A stretch of 64,000 bases of DNA from Acinetobacter sp. C26M (GCF_023702675.1 NZ_CP098478.1:3720001-3784000), one strand, 5' to 3'. Shown: positions 31,020 to 42,629, numbered from the stretch's first letter. Notes: generated by a model not told the origin, from the sequence alone. A program made the numbers and translations.

Positions 31020-32243
31020 ATGGAAAATCCATCTGCAACCGACATCAGCTCGCTGGAGTCAAACCCTTCACAAGGGAACTGGCTCGCACTGCTCTCTGTT
31101 ACCTTCAGCGCTTTTGCCTTGGTCACTGGTGAGTTTCTTGCGATTGGTGTACTCAATGACATCGCACGGGACTTTCAAGTCTCGGTTGGAACAGCAGGTC
31201 TAACCGTTTCATTGACCGCAATCGTCGGTATGTTTGCTGCAGTGCTAATTCCAATTTCAGCAAAGACACTGGATCGGCGCACGTTGTTACTGATGCTTAC
31301 CCTGCTAATGATTGTCGCCAATCTCCTCACCGCATTTGCGCCTAACTTTATCCTGCTGTTAGTCGGACGTATCATTCTGGGTATTGCTGTTGGCGGATTC
31401 TGGGCCACTGCGGTTGCTTTAAGTGGTCGCCTTGCACCTCCCCATTTACCCATTGCCAAAGCAACGGCTTGGGTGGCTTTCGGAGTGACCTTGGCCAGTG
31501 TATTGGGGGTGCCAATGGGCACGTGGTTGGCTCAGTATAATGGTTGGCAAACCTCTTTCACGGCGATTTCATTGATGGGGGTACTCTTATTTATCTTCCA
31601 GTATCTGTATCTGCCTCAACTCAAACCCGCTTCTTCGCTACGTTGGAAAGAACTCCCAATCCTGTTGCAACATCCTGCTGCACGTAAAGGCTTGATCATC
31701 TTTATTTTTATGGGCTTTGCACATTTTGCGGCTTATAGTTATTTTTCTGCCTTTTTTAAGCATCAATTGGACTTCTCTGACGGCTTGATTAGTCGTTTAC
31801 TGCTGGTCTATGGGATTGCTGGGATTTTTGGCAACATTTTTGCGGGCTATCTCGGTCAGAAGAATATCCGTTATACCTTTGCCGTCAGTGGTATCACCTT
31901 CTTCTTTGCCTTTCTGTGCCTGCCGCTGTCTGGTGCACATGTCGTCTCTGCAATCATATTGACTGCTTTATGGGGCTTCGCTTATGGGATTATCCCAACT
32001 GCAGTTAACATCTGGATGTTTACTCATGCGCCTGAAGCCGTTGAAAAAGGCATGCCAATGGTGACATTGACCTTTTTAATTTTGATTGCGTTGGGCAGTA
32101 TGTTTGGCGGCATTATCGTTGATTATTTTAATGGTACGGTCTTATTTTTCGCCATGCTGCCATTGGTCCTCTGTTCTTTGGTATTGATTTTTACGTTGGC
32201 ACGGGGTCTAAACAACCCTAAAATCCATTATCAAAAACAATGA
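31020..32243 (+). CDS. MFS exporter, DHA1 (NepI/YdhP-like) type, paralog 1
   Basis: A 407-aa, 12-segment major facilitator related to the drug:H+ antiporter-1 family members NepI, YdhP and AraJ. Segment 4-5 shows GRIILGIAVGGFWATAVALSGRLAPPHLPIAKA, a signature of this subgroup. It is divergent from a TetR gene, and a paralog of similar length follows at 32553 with very similar sequence in the same segments. Export of a toxic compound or metabolite under TetR control is likely; substrates are unknown. Its ATG follows AAAGGGA by 6 nt. Confidence 0.88.
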   Translation: MENPSATDISSLESNPSQGNWLALLSVTFSAFALVTGEFLAIGVLNDIARDFQVSVGTAGLTVSLTAIVGMFAAVLIPISAKTLDRRTLLLMLTLLMIVANLLTAFAPNFILLLVGRIILGIAVGGFWATAVALSGRLAPPHLPIAKATAWVAFGVTLASVLGVPMGTWLAQYNGWQTSFTAISLMGVLLFIFQYLYLPQLKPASSLRWKELPILLQHPAARKGLIIFIFMGFAHFAAYSYFSAFFKHQLDFSDGLISRLLLVYGIAGIFGNIFAGYLGQKNIRYTFAVSGITFFFAFLCLPLSGAHVVSAIILTALWGFAYGIIPTAVNIWMFTHAPEAVEKGMPMVTLTFLILIALGSMFGGIIVDYFNGTVLFFAMLPLVLCSLVLIFTLARGLNNPKIHYQKQ

Positions 32244-32416
32244 TACAGGCTGAGGTCAGCAATATGAGTATTCTAGCTGAGCTGAGATCCTGTGTTTAAT
32301 CCATAATCAATGGTCGCTTTTTACAACGATACGTTAAGGCGACCCTATTGATTCATTTACATTTGCGCATCACTTTCCTCTTCATCAGCTATGCATATTT
32401 ATCATAAGCCTAACAA

Positions 32417-32499
32417 ATATTTTTATAACGATCACTATTAAATTAATTGACGACCTTGCATTTATCTACTATTTTATTTTATATCGATCGTTATAAAAA
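32417..32499 (+). promoter_or_regulatory. Control region copy B, duplicated from copy A
   Basis: It matches 30885-30967 over 83 bp without gaps; most differences fall in the 17-bp promoter spacer. The -35 TTGACG, -10 TATTTT and both inverted operators (ATAACGATCACTAT, ATATCGATCGTTAT) are kept. It stands before the second MFS gene although no divergent gene is present here, which points to duplication of promoter plus exporter. Confidence 0.75.
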
Positions 32500-32552
32500 C
32501 TTTATTTATTCATAAACCTTTTGTCATCTTACTGACAAATAAGGAAATTCAT

Positions 32553-33767
32553 ATGGAACAATCCACTTCCTCAGATGCACGACCCATCGAAACCACGCAA
32601 GGTAGTTGGTATGCAATTTTAGCTGTCGCGATTGGTGCTTTTGCATTGGTGACCAGCGAATTCTTGCCTGTAGGCGTACTGAATAGTGTTGCAGCAGACT
32701 TAAATATTTCCGTCGGGACTGCAGGTTTAATCATTACCTTGCCTGGTGTAATGGCAGCAATTGCTGCACCGCTATTACCCATTTGGGTCAAACAGCTTGA
32801 TCGTCGTTATGTATTGATCTTACTGACTGCAATTATGGTGATTGCCAATACCATTACGGCATTTGCCGATAACTTCAATGTGCTATTGCTCAGCCGCTTG
32901 GTACTCGGAATTTCAATTGGTGGCTTCTGGGCAACCGCAATCGCGCTCAGCGGTAAGCTTGCACCACCCCATTTACCTATCGCCAAAGCCACTGCAATTG
33001 TGATGGCAGGTGTTACTTTTGCAACTGTCCTAGGTGTTCCAATCGGGACATGGCTGAGCGAATTCTATGGTTGGCGTAGTGCCTTTGGCATTACTGCGGT
33101 GATTGGACTGCTGGTTTTGGTTCTACAAGTGATTTTCTTACCCAAACTGAAACCTGAGTCTGCCATTCATTTACGCGACCTACCTGCATTATTGCGTACC
33201 CCCAAAGCACGTAGCGGTATGTTGATCGTGTTACTGATTGGTCTTGCTCACTTCTGTGCTTATAGTTACTTGGCACCCTTCTTTAAAAATATTGCAGGTT
33301 TTAACGGAACCACCATTAGCTCATTGCTTCTGCTTTATGGTATTGCAGGTATTTTTGGTAATGCCTTTGCAGGCTATAGCGGCAATTTAAATGTGCGCTA
33401 TACCCTTGCCTTTGTCGGGATCTGTTTTGCAATCGTATTCTTTGGCTTCCCAATTTTTGCCATTCATGAGTTTGGTGCCATTGTCCTGACCGCCTTATGG
33501 GGTTTTGCCTTCGGCGCTTTCCCAACCTCAGCCAATATCTGGATGTTTGTGCACGCCCCTCATGCCGTGGAAAAAGGGATGCCTCTGTTCGTGGGCATGT
33601 TCCAAGTCATGATTGCAACAGGTTCATTGCTCGGTGGTTATGTAGTTGATCATTTCAATGAAAATATCTTAATTTATGGTGTAATCAGTTTTGTTGCTTT
33701 GGCCTTGATTAGCATCTTTACTTTAGCCAAAGGTCTAAACAATCCTAAAGTGACTTACGAAAACTAA
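32553..33767 (+). CDS. MFS exporter, DHA1 (NepI/YdhP-like) type, paralog 2
   Basis: A 404-aa paralog of the exporter at 31020: the same SRLVLGISIGGFWATAIALSGKLAPPHLPIAKA stretch, the same C-terminal LAKGLNNPK ending and nearly the same length. The two clearly arose by duplication and have diverged. Its promoter is a copy of the first one, so both respond to the same regulator. An AraC-type gene follows 14 bp after its stop and is probably co-transcribed. Substrate unknown. Confidence 0.88.
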   Translation: MEQSTSSDARPIETTQGSWYAILAVAIGAFALVTSEFLPVGVLNSVAADLNISVGTAGLIITLPGVMAAIAAPLLPIWVKQLDRRYVLILLTAIMVIANTITAFADNFNVLLLSRLVLGISIGGFWATAIALSGKLAPPHLPIAKATAIVMAGVTFATVLGVPIGTWLSEFYGWRSAFGITAVIGLLVLVLQVIFLPKLKPESAIHLRDLPALLRTPKARSGMLIVLLIGLAHFCAYSYLAPFFKNIAGFNGTTISSLLLLYGIAGIFGNAFAGYSGNLNVRYTLAFVGICFAIVFFGFPIFAIHEFGAIVLTALWGFAFGAFPTSANIWMFVHAPHAVEKGMPLFVGMFQVMIATGSLLGGYVVDHFNENILIYGVISFVALALISIFTLAKGLNNPKVTYEN

Positions 33768-33781
33768 AATGAGACCCTCAA

Positions 33782-34555
33782 ATGAAGCATGATGTTGCTG
33801 AACAATTTCCCTTTTTGCACGGTATAGAAGTACACGAATTTCTATATCAAAAAGATGATATTGTCACACCTCATTCTTCACTTTGGGGTGATTTCAATTT
33901 CAGTTTGAATGGAACTTTAGAGTTTGATATTGAAGGCAAATACTACCTATCACCACCGAGTTACGGATTATGGTTACCCTCACGAACCGAACATCAATCG
34001 CTCCCTGTTGAGCATGAGATTCATTATATTTGCATCCGCCTGCATCCGAAGTTTGGCGATTTTTTAGGAAATACTTGTCGCTGTTTTAGTATCGAGCCTT
34101 TCTTTCGGGCATTGGTACTACAAATCTTAGAGCAACAAAAACAAGCTGCTCCCCCTGAATATCTCGAACACCTGCTACAAGTGCTGTTCGATCAGCTCAA
34201 ACAAGCGCCTGCTTATTCACATTACTTACCCCAAAGCAGTCATCCCATTTTATCGCCAATCCTAGAGAAGCTGTCTGATCCTGAATTATTCAATAGCAGT
34301 CTACAGCAGGTCTTGCAGAACTTTACCGTGAGCGAGCGGCATGTCTTACGCCTGAGTCAACAAGAGTTACAACTGTCGCTGTCAGAATGGCGTAATCGCG
34401 CCAAGATTATCTTTGCCATCAACCAAATTCGCCAAGGTATGACTATTAAACAGTTGGCCTTTGCTTTGGGTTATCACCACAGTTCCAGCTTTATTGAGTT
34501 CTTTAAGCGCTATACGGGACAAACCCCCATTCAACTTAAAAATGCCTCCCTCTAA
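33782..34555 (+). CDS. AraC family transcriptional regulator
   Basis: A 257-aa regulator. The N-terminal half is a cupin-like sensor (LWGDFNFSLNGTLEFDIEGKYYLSPPSYGLWLPSRTEH, about 35-80). The C-terminal AraC DNA-binding domain (about 165-255) has two helix-turn-helices, the second reading TIKQLAFALGYHHSSSFIEFFKRYTGQTP. It lies 14 bp after the second MFS exporter, so it may be induced with it and control other genes. The ligand is unknown. Confidence 0.9.
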   Translation: MKHDVAEQFPFLHGIEVHEFLYQKDDIVTPHSSLWGDFNFSLNGTLEFDIEGKYYLSPPSYGLWLPSRTEHQSLPVEHEIHYICIRLHPKFGDFLGNTCRCFSIEPFFRALVLQILEQQKQAAPPEYLEHLLQVLFDQLKQAPAYSHYLPQSSHPILSPILEKLSDPELFNSSLQQVLQNFTVSERHVLRLSQQELQLSLSEWRNRAKIIFAINQIRQGMTIKQLAFALGYHHSSSFIEFFKRYTGQTPIQLKNASL

Positions 34556-34673
34556 AATAAAGGCTTGGTTTTTCTAATTATTTGTATGGATTCATATCAA
34601 GAGCATTGCACTCTACGGCAATAGCAGTTAAAACAAACGGGTATTGTCACAACAACAAATTAGGACGTATTCA

Positions 34674-35219
34674 ATGAGCCAATCGGTTTATCACATTCCA
34701 GTTAAAGACATTAAAGGTCAAGAAGTCGATCTAGATCAATATCAAGGCAAAGTCCTTTTGATTGTCAACGTTGCATCAAAATGTGGTTTAACACCGCAAT
34801 ACGAAGGTCTGGAAAAACTGTATCAAGCTAAAAAAGATCAAGGTTTAGAAATTCTTGGTTTCCCTGCGAATAACTTCTTGGAACAAGAGCCAGGATCAAA
34901 TGATGAAATTCAGCAGTTCTGCTCGCTGAACTATGATGTGCACTTCCCTCTGTTTGCAAAAATCTCGGTTGCGGGTGAGGATAAACATCCCTTATATCAA
35001 ACCCTGACTCAAGCAATTCCAGAGCGTCAAGGTGAAGGTCCATGGTGGAAAGACTTGGTTGATTATGGTTTAACGCCAAACAACCCACCAGAAGTGTTAT
35101 GGAATTTTGAAAAGTTCTTAGTAAATAAGAACGGTGAAATTGTAGCTCGTTTTGCACCAGATATTACTGCGGATGACGAGCGTATTGTCAGCACAATTGA
35201 AGCAGAATTAGCAAAATAA
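34674..35219 (+). CDS. Glutathione peroxidase family protein (BtuE-like) with altered active-site residues
   Basis: A 181-aa thiol peroxidase of the GPx fold, resembling E. coli BtuE. The peroxidatic Cys37 is present in NVASKCGLTPQY and the conserved WNF near residue 140 is intact. The usual FPCNQF reads FPANNF here: the resolving Cys is Ala65 and the Gln of the catalytic tetrad is Asn67. Activity is probable but its reductant may differ, with Cys83 as a possible stand-in. The ATG at 34674 has AGGA 8 nt upstream. A hairpin with an A/T-rich stem at 35232-35266 terminates it. Confidence 0.9.
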   Translation: MSQSVYHIPVKDIKGQEVDLDQYQGKVLLIVNVASKCGLTPQYEGLEKLYQAKKDQGLEILGFPANNFLEQEPGSNDEIQQFCSLNYDVHFPLFAKISVAGEDKHPLYQTLTQAIPERQGEGPWWKDLVDYGLTPNNPPEVLWNFEKFLVNKNGEIVARFAPDITADDERIVSTIEAELAK

Positions 35220-35231
35220 AGTGAAGAAATA

Positions 35232-35266
35232 AATATAAAAGAGCAGTTGATCTGTTCTTTTATATT
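35232..35266 (+). terminator. Terminator of the glutathione peroxidase gene
   Basis: AATATAAAAGA-GCAG and CTG-TTCTTTTATATT form a long stem with one wobble 12 nt after the stop codon. The T-rich arm is on the plus strand. Confidence 0.7.
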
Positions 35267-35390
35267 CAAACTTAGAAAGCCCTTCATCCCTCTGCGTTGA
35301 TCAAACTGTTGCTGAATTGCAAAAATCACTTCTTTCTCCACACTTTCTCATTATAGTGACCATCTTCATATAATCTGGTGCCGTTCAGCC

Positions 35391-35990
35391 ATGATGGAAA
35401 ATCTATCCCTCAAAGCCCTTCTTTCCGCATCTACACTTACAGCGGTATTAATGCTCACTGGCTGTGATCAGGCCCCTCAAGAAAATGAACAAGCTGAGCA
35501 AACAACTGTATTTGAACAAACAAGTACAACTACTTCTGAAAATGAAGAAAGCGCAACAACAGTCACTCAAGACAGCCAACCCTTAAGTCGTGGCAATATG
35601 TTGAACATCGCCCGTGATATTGCCAAGTTGCAAATCGAGACGGATGATTACGTCACTCTGCTTAAGCAATCACAAAGCAACCTTGAACAAGCGATTCAAG
35701 ATAAAAATGTTCAAAGCCTGCAAAAGACAACAGCTGCTTTAAGCCAAGAGTTGAATGGTTTACATGATGCCTTACTGGCACTTAATTTAAAAAGTACCGA
35801 AGTAGATCAAATTCGCCAAAGTTTATTAAGTGCAAATCAACAATTACTCAATATGCCGTTATTACATGGTCAAACCGATCTTTCAAAAATTGATTTTGCC
35901 AAGATAGAAAAACAATTCAATACCATTCAAATGGATATGGTTAAACTGGCAACTCTGGTCTTAGGGAATAAGCCAGACTCAGCAGCTTAA
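35391..35990 (+). CDS. Putative lipoprotein of unknown function
   Basis: A 199-aa protein with a lipoprotein signal: hydrophobic residues 8-23 and lipobox LTGC (Cys25). A Gln/Glu/Thr-rich linker (about 28-65) precedes a helical domain with heptad-like Leu/Ile spacing, which suggests a coiled coil. Position +2 after Cys is Asp, which in E. coli would favour inner-membrane retention. I do not recognise the family. Two adjacent ATGs (35391, 35394) are possible starts, without a clear ribosome site. Confidence 0.8.
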   Translation: MMENLSLKALLSASTLTAVLMLTGCDQAPQENEQAEQTTVFEQTSTTTSENEESATTVTQDSQPLSRGNMLNIARDIAKLQIETDDYVTLLKQSQSNLEQAIQDKNVQSLQKTTAALSQELNGLHDALLALNLKSTEVDQIRQSLLSANQQLLNMPLLHGQTDLSKIDFAKIEKQFNTIQMDMVKLATLVLGNKPDSAA

Positions 35991-36008
35991 CTCAGAAAAT
36001 AGTTCAAC

Positions 36009-36039
36009 ACTGGAATGAATCACAGGGATCCACTCCAGT
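36009..36039. terminator. Possible bidirectional hairpin
   Basis: ACTGGA and TCCAGT with further pairing inside form a stem between the convergent lipoprotein and PiT-like genes. No clear T run, so weak. Confidence 0.35.
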
Positions 36040-36047
36040 CTCAAATT

Positions 36048-37010
36048 TTATACTGACGTGATCTGGTACAACCATGGCAATCCTAACGCTAATACAATAC
36101 TAATGACTAAACCCGTTGCAGCTTTCAGCGCATCTGAACGTACAATTTTGGCAGTTTCGTAGATAGAAGGTTTAAACATATGCATCGAGATTGCAAATTC
36201 ACGACCAGCCAATAATCCAAGGAATACCCAAGTGGTACTCATTGGTACATGACTCCACTCTTTGAAAACTAATAAAATAATGGCGTAAATAAAATCGATA
36301 ATCGTCGCAGCTCGAATATCCGTTGTTCCTGTTTTCGAAGTCACAATTTTTTGGATCGCTCCACCACTACGATAAAAGATGAAGCCCAATAAGGCTACGA
36401 ATACAAATGTGGCAAAAATCATCCACTCCAAAGAAACTTGACGTGGTAGGTACACAAAGATATTGGCTAAATCTTGAATGAGCCACTGGCTCCAAAGAAA
36501 TGCAGTTGAAAGCCATTGCAATGCCAACCAATATTGAGGTGCAGGCTGCCCTGCAGTTCGGTCAAAGTACTCCGTCATGTGTTTAATCACAAAACGATAC
36601 ACCAAAATACCGACAATAAAAGCAACCACATACCCCATTAAGGACTTGGTCAACATTGAGCCCAAACTACTAGGTGCAAATATAGTGAGTACCAAGAAAG
36701 TGGTACTTACTGGAATAGAAAAACGCGTTAAAATTAAGATCACTAATGGCGGAATAATATAGAGCCAATTGAGCCCACTTTCAGGAAAAGGGATTTTATC
36801 CAAGCGTTGATATGAAGCATCACCTACGCCTGAAGCATACCAGCCATAGAACAGCACTACGATGAGAACGCTGCTCGCAAACAACCACAGGGTCCACCAC
36901 GGCCGTTGACTATTAGAAGAAATAAAAGTCCCTAAAGTCTGGATTGCATCATTAGCGATAATTGAATAAGCAGCCAGCACAAAGCCAACCACCATATAGA
37001 CTTCCAACAT
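36048..37010 (-). CDS. PiT-like (phosphate permease-related) integral membrane protein
   Basis: A 320-aa protein with about nine membrane segments. The N-terminal NDAIQTLGTFISSN and the internal SHVPMSTTWVFLG resemble the two inverted repeats of PiT inorganic phosphate carriers (NDxxNxxGT and PVSTT motifs). It is much shorter than PitA (about 500 aa) and lacks its long loop, so it may be a distinct branch carrying another anion. It stands alone, convergent with the lipoprotein gene and upstream of the ATP operon's terminator. Family placement is by motif only. Confidence 0.6.
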   Translation of the reverse strand: MLEVYMVVGFVLAAYSIIANDAIQTLGTFISSNSQRPWWTLWLFASSVLIVVLFYGWYASGVGDASYQRLDKIPFPESGLNWLYIIPPLVILILTRFSIPVSTTFLVLTIFAPSSLGSMLTKSLMGYVVAFIVGILVYRFVIKHMTEYFDRTAGQPAPQYWLALQWLSTAFLWSQWLIQDLANIFVYLPRQVSLEWMIFATFVFVALLGFIFYRSGGAIQKIVTSKTGTTDIRAATIIDFIYAIILLVFKEWSHVPMSTTWVFLGLLAGREFAISMHMFKPSIYETAKIVRSDALKAATGLVISIVLALGLPWLYQITSV

Positions 37011-37154
37011 AACAATTCTCTTTTAATTTTTAGTATGTTAGTTATGCAATAAAAATATTACATTTTTAAGTATTGATTAATAATTTATTTAATTTTTTAT
37101 AATAATAGGCTTGCATACCTGATCATTAAAATAATGATAAAAACCTAAAAAATA

Positions 37155-37187
37155 AAAAAAGCCACCTGACGGTGGCTTTTTTTCAAT
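37155..37187 (-). terminator. Rho-independent terminator of the atp operon
   Basis: AAAAAAAGCCACC and GGTGGCTTTTTTT pair around TGAC/GTCA, about 17 nt after the atpC stop. On the minus strand it ends in a T run. Confidence 0.93.
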
Positions 37188-37203
37188 CTCAAATCGGCAA
37201 TAA

Positions 37204-37623
37204 TTAAAGTGCGCGGTTTTTGATTTTACGAATCGTTTCAAGCTGGCCTGAGATCTCTGAAAGAGATGCCAATGCCGCAGCTGAGTCCAAATCACTCTTT
37301 TGATTGGCTAACAATGCTTCAGCTTGTTTACGAGCTTCCATAATTGCAGCTTCATCTAAGTTGTCAGCACGGATTGCAGTATCTGCAAGCACGGTCACAA
37401 CATGAGGTTGAACTTCTAACACACCGCCTGATACATACACGATTTCTTCTGTACCATTTTCCAACTGAACACGAATCGGGCCCGGTTGGAGTAAAGTTAC
37501 GAGTGGCGCATGCCCTGGTAAAATACCAAGCTCACCGCCCGCACCTTTTGCGATTAACATCGTAACTTGCCCAGAGTAAATCGACTCTTTAACACTTACA
37601 ACGTCACATTGCATAGTCGCCAT
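37204..37623 (-). CDS. atpC: ATP synthase epsilon subunit
   Basis: A 139-aa subunit of the F1 central stalk; it couples rotation and inhibits ATP hydrolysis. The N-terminal beta-sandwich holds GELGILPGHAPLVTLL (about 30-45), and the C-terminal helical hairpin starts near residue 90. It is the last gene of atpIBEFHAGDC, 28 bp after atpD, and is followed by the operon terminator. Confidence 0.96.
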   Translation of the reverse strand: MATMQCDVVSVKESIYSGQVTMLIAKGAGGELGILPGHAPLVTLLQPGPIRVQLENGTEEIVYVSGGVLEVQPHVVTVLADTAIRADNLDEAAIMEARKQAEALLANQKSDLDSAAALASLSEISGQLETIRKIKNRAL

Positions 37624-37651
37624 GAGAATCTCCTTAAATTAGAGTTGCTAA

Positions 37652-39061
<1,410 letters not shown>

Positions 39062-39076
39062 TCAAACTTAATAATG

Positions 39077-39946
39077 TTAAACGGCAGCGGCACCGCCAAC
39101 GATCTCGGAAATTTCCTGAGTAATCGCGGCTTGACGCAGCTTGTTGTAAATGAGTTGTAGGTCTTTAATCAATTGTCCTGCGTTGTCTGTCGCTGCTTTC
39201 ATCGCGACCATACGAGCTGACTGCTCACATGCAACGTTTTCAATCACACCTTGATAAACCATAGACTCGATATAGCGAACCAACAAACCATTTAACAATT
39301 CTTCTGCTTCTGGTTCGTAGAGATAGTCCCAACCATAAGTACGGTTGAGGTCATCGCCTTCTTCTGCCGGTGCTAAAGGAACAAGTTGTTCAACTTTAGG
39401 CTGCTGAGTCATTGCATTGACGAAACCATTTGATACGAGGTAGATACGATCTAATTCGCCCTTATCAAATGCATCAAGCATAACCTGTACTGAGCCAGTT
39501 AACTGTTCCAAACTCGGCGCATCGCCAAGTTGGGTCGTTGCACCAAGCACTTTACCGCCGTAATTCTTAAAAAACGAAACCGCTTTTTGACCAATCAAAG
39601 CAAATTCAACTTCAATTGACTGCTCTTGCTGTGCTTTGACATGCTGCACAACTTTCTTGAACAAGTTAATGTTCAAGCCACCTGCCAAGCCACGATCTGA
39701 AGACACTACAATATAGCCAACGCGCTTAACTGGGCGTTCAACCATATAACGGTGTTTATATTCAGGGTTTGCTTGTACCAAGTGAGCAATTACACGGCGC
39801 ATATTATCGGCATACGGACGGCCCTGAGCCATGCGCTCTTGCGCACGACGCATTTTCGAAGCAGCTACCATTTGCATCGCGCGAGTAATCTTTTGCGTGC
39901 TCTTGATACTAGCTACTTTGGCGCGAATTTCTTTTAAATTTGCCAT
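39077..39946 (-). CDS. atpG: ATP synthase gamma subunit
   Basis: A 289-aa central-stalk subunit. The N-terminal helix [30 protein letters not shown] and the C-terminal helix [17 protein letters not shown], which form the rotating coiled coil, are conserved. It lies between atpA and atpD; length matches E. coli (287 aa). Confidence 0.97.
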   Translation of the reverse strand: MANLKEIRAKVASIKSTQKITRAMQMVAASKMRRAQERMAQGRPYADNMRRVIAHLVQANPEYKHRYMVERPVKRVGYIVVSSDRGLAGGLNINLFKKVVQHVKAQQEQSIEVEFALIGQKAVSFFKNYGGKVLGATTQLGDAPSLEQLTGSVQVMLDAFDKGELDRIYLVSNGFVNAMTQQPKVEQLVPLAPAEEGDDLNRTYGWDYLYEPEAEELLNGLLVRYIESMVYQGVIENVACEQSARMVAMKAATDNAGQLIKDLQLIYNKLRQAAITQEISEIVGGAAAV

Positions 39947-40023
39947 ACGCTTAACCTAGTATTCGAAAGCTCTTTCGAGCTTCCGAAGGTTGATCCGTGA
40001 ACCAAACTTAACTAAAGATTAAC

Positions 40024-41568
40024 TTAGTAAGTTTGAGTCGCTTTGAAGCTCTCAATACCTGCTTTGAATGCTGCTTCGATGTCTTTGTTGTAATCACCAG
40101 TTTCATCGATCTGTTGCATTAACGCAGCATGTTCAGAACGGAAGTAAGAAATTAACGCAGCATCAAAGTCTACGATTTTCTTCACTTCTACGTCAGCCAT
40201 GTAGCCTTCGTTAGATGCATATACAGAAACAGCTTGGTCAGCAATTGAGTATGGAGCATATTGTTTTTGCTTCATTAACTCAGTTACACGTTGACCATGC
40301 TCAAGTTGCTTACGCGTTGCTTCGTCAAGATCAGAAGCGAACTGAGCAAACGCAGCCAATTCACGGTATTGCGCTAGAGCGGTACGGATACCACCAGACA
40401 ATTTTTTGATGATCTTAGTCTGAGCAGAACCACCAACACGTGATACCGAGATACCCGCGTTCACAGCAGGACGAATACCTGCGTTGAATAATGATGTTTC
40501 TAAGAAGATCTGACCGTCAGTAATCGAAATTACGTTGGTTGGTACGAATGCAGATACGTCACCAGCTTGAGTTTCAATGATCGGTAACGCAGTTAAAGAA
40601 CCAGTTTGACCAGTTACTGCACCGTTCGTGAATTTCTCAACATAATCAGCTGAAACGCGCGAAGCACGTTCAAGAAGACGCGAGTGAAGATAGAATACGT
40701 CACCTGGATACGCTTCACGACCTGGTGGACGACGTAAAAGTAATGAAATTTGACGGTAAGCAACAGCTTGCTTAGACAAATCATCATAAATGATTAACGC
40801 GTCTTCACCACGATCACGGAAGTATTCGCCCATTGTACAGCCTGAGTACGGAGCTAAATACTGCATTGCTGCAGGATCAGCGGCCGCAGCTGCGACAACA
40901 GTTGTATACGCCATAGCGCCAGTTTCTTCTAGCTTACGTACAACGTTTGCAATTGTTGATTGTTTTTGACCAATCGCAACGTATACACATTTAATGCCAG
41001 AATTTTTCTGAGCGATGATCGCATCGATCGCCATTGCTGTTTTACCAGTTTGACGGTCACCAATAATCAACTCACGCTGACCACGACCTACAGGGATCAT
41101 GGTATCAACTGATTTATAACCAGTTTGAACAGGTTCGTCGACAGACTGACGCCAAATTACACCTGGTGCTACTTTTTCAACAGCATCAGTAAGTTTCGCA
41201 TCAATTGGGCCTTTACCATCAATTGGGTTACCCAAAGCATCTACCACACGGCCAAGAAGTTCAGGACCAACCGGAACTTCTAATACACGACCTGTACAAC
41301 GAGCTTTTTGACCTTCTTGAAGGCTTAGGTAGTTACCTAAAACAACGGCACCCACTGAATCCTGTTCTAGGTTCAGTGCCATACCAAATAAGCCGCCGTC
41401 GAATTCGATCATTTCACCGTACATTGCATCTGCAAGACCGTGAATGCGCACGATACCGTCAGATACCATGACGATGGTACCTTCATTCTTCGCGGTCGCG
41501 CTGGTGTCCAGATCGCCGATACGCTGTTTAATGAGCGCACTGATCTCGGATGGATTCAGTTGTTGCAT
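40024..41568 (-). CDS. atpA: ATP synthase alpha subunit
   Basis: A 514-aa non-catalytic nucleotide-binding subunit of F1. The P-loop GDRQTGKTA (about 169-177) and the downstream [12 protein letters not shown] stretch are present. The start is ATG 41568 with AGGA 8 nt upstream; a TTG five codons earlier lies inside the ribosome-site leader and is rejected. The leader nearly equals that of atpF. Confidence 0.98.
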   Translation of the reverse strand: MQQLNPSEISALIKQRIGDLDTSATAKNEGTIVMVSDGIVRIHGLADAMYGEMIEFDGGLFGMALNLEQDSVGAVVLGNYLSLQEGQKARCTGRVLEVPVGPELLGRVVDALGNPIDGKGPIDAKLTDAVEKVAPGVIWRQSVDEPVQTGYKSVDTMIPVGRGQRELIIGDRQTGKTAMAIDAIIAQKNSGIKCVYVAIGQKQSTIANVVRKLEETGAMAYTTVVAAAAADPAAMQYLAPYSGCTMGEYFRDRGEDALIIYDDLSKQAVAYRQISLLLRRPPGREAYPGDVFYLHSRLLERASRVSADYVEKFTNGAVTGQTGSLTALPIIETQAGDVSAFVPTNVISITDGQIFLETSLFNAGIRPAVNAGISVSRVGGSAQTKIIKKLSGGIRTALAQYRELAAFAQFASDLDEATRKQLEHGQRVTELMKQKQYAPYSIADQAVSVYASNEGYMADVEVKKIVDFDAALISYFRSEHAALMQQIDETGDYNKDIEAAFKAGIESFKATQTY

Positions 41569-41610
41569 TGCGCTATTCCTCAATCTTTTTTAAGTTCAGT
41601 CTTTTTGCTA

Positions 41611-42147
41611 TTACGCAAGAAGACGAGTCCGCATTTTTTCAAGCTTGTTAAGCGCAGAGTCATCTATCACTTGGTCGCCTGCACGAATCACAACACCTGC
41701 GATCAACGCTGGATTAACGTTAACAGTGACATGAACTGTTCTGTTAAAACGTTTTTCAAGCGCATGAGCTAAAATATGCTCTTGTGTCGCATCCATTGGA
41801 AAAGCAGATTCAATCTCTACTTCCAATGTGTTGTTGTTCTGCGATTTAAGTAGTTCGTATTCTGCTGCAATTTCAGGCAATAAAACTAAACGATCGTTAT
41901 CTGCAAGCAATGTCAAAAAGTTAGACACTGGTGCAGTTTGACCTTCACCTAAAACCTTGGCAAAAAGACCTACTTGTTCCGCAGGAGTCAGCTCAGGGCG
42001 ATTTAAATAAGCGGAAAATGCTTCATCTTGCACCGCAGCACTGAGCAGTTGTAACGCATTTGACCAAGCGTCAGTTGCATTCTGCTCAGATGCATAAGCA
42101 AATGCTGCTTTGGCGTACGGGCGTGCTAACGTCAAGAGTTCAGCCAT
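41611..42147 (-). CDS. atpH: ATP synthase delta subunit
   Basis: A 178-aa peripheral-stalk subunit that links F1 to the b subunits. The N-terminal [11 protein letters not shown] and C-terminal [17 protein letters not shown] are family signatures. It starts 11 bp after atpF stops. Confidence 0.96.
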   Translation of the reverse strand: MAELLTLARPYAKAAFAYASEQNATDAWSNALQLLSAAVQDEAFSAYLNRPELTPAEQVGLFAKVLGEGQTAPVSNFLTLLADNDRLVLLPEIAAEYELLKSQNNNTLEVEIESAFPMDATQEHILAHALEKRFNRTVHVTVNVNPALIAGVVIRAGDQVIDDSALNKLEKMRTRLLA

Positions 42148-42158
42148 ATTCGCCTCGC

Positions 42159-42629
42159 TTAAAGTTTAGCAGCCAGCTGATTCAGCATGGCATTATGAGC
42201 TTCTGCGTCAACTTGTTGGTTCAGAATTTTTTCTGCACCAGCAACTGCCAAAGCAGCAACTTGTTGACGTAATTCTTCGCGAGCAGAATTGATGTCTTGA
42301 TCAACAGTTTCTTTCGCCTGTTGACGAATACGCTCACCTTCAGCAGATGCTTGGGTACGCGCTTCTTCGATCAATTGTGCTGAACGACGGTTCGCTTGTT
42401 CGATCAATTGAGCCGCTTGTGCTTTTGCTGCGTCTAATTCTGCCTTTACTTGTGCTTGCGCATCAGCAAGGTCAGCTTTTGCTTTTTCAGCAGCATTTAA
42501 GCCATCAGCGATTTTACGCTGACGCTCACTAATCGCATTGATTAGTGGAGGCCAAACAAACTTCATGCAGAATGCGACAAAGATCGCAAATGCAATTGCT
42601 TGGCCAATCAATGTGAGGTTGATATTCAT
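42159..42629 (-). CDS. atpF: ATP synthase b subunit
   Basis: A 156-aa peripheral-stalk subunit: one N-terminal membrane helix (about 5-27, [21 protein letters not shown]) then a long charged Ala-rich coiled coil. ATG 42629 has AGGA 8 nt upstream; the TTG at 42644 is rejected. The leader repeats that before atpA. Confidence 0.96.
   Translation of the reverse strand: MNINLTLIGQAIAFAIFVAFCMKFVWPPLINAISERQRKIADGLNAAEKAKADLADAQAQVKAELDAAKAQAAQLIEQANRRSAQLIEEARTQASAEGERIRQQAKETVDQDINSAREELRQQVAALAVAGAEKILNQQVDAEAHNAMLNQLAAKL

Noticed and set aside
31020-33767. Tandem MFS genes considered as an assembly duplication
   Set aside because: The two proteins differ throughout and the promoter spacers differ, so this is an old biological duplication.
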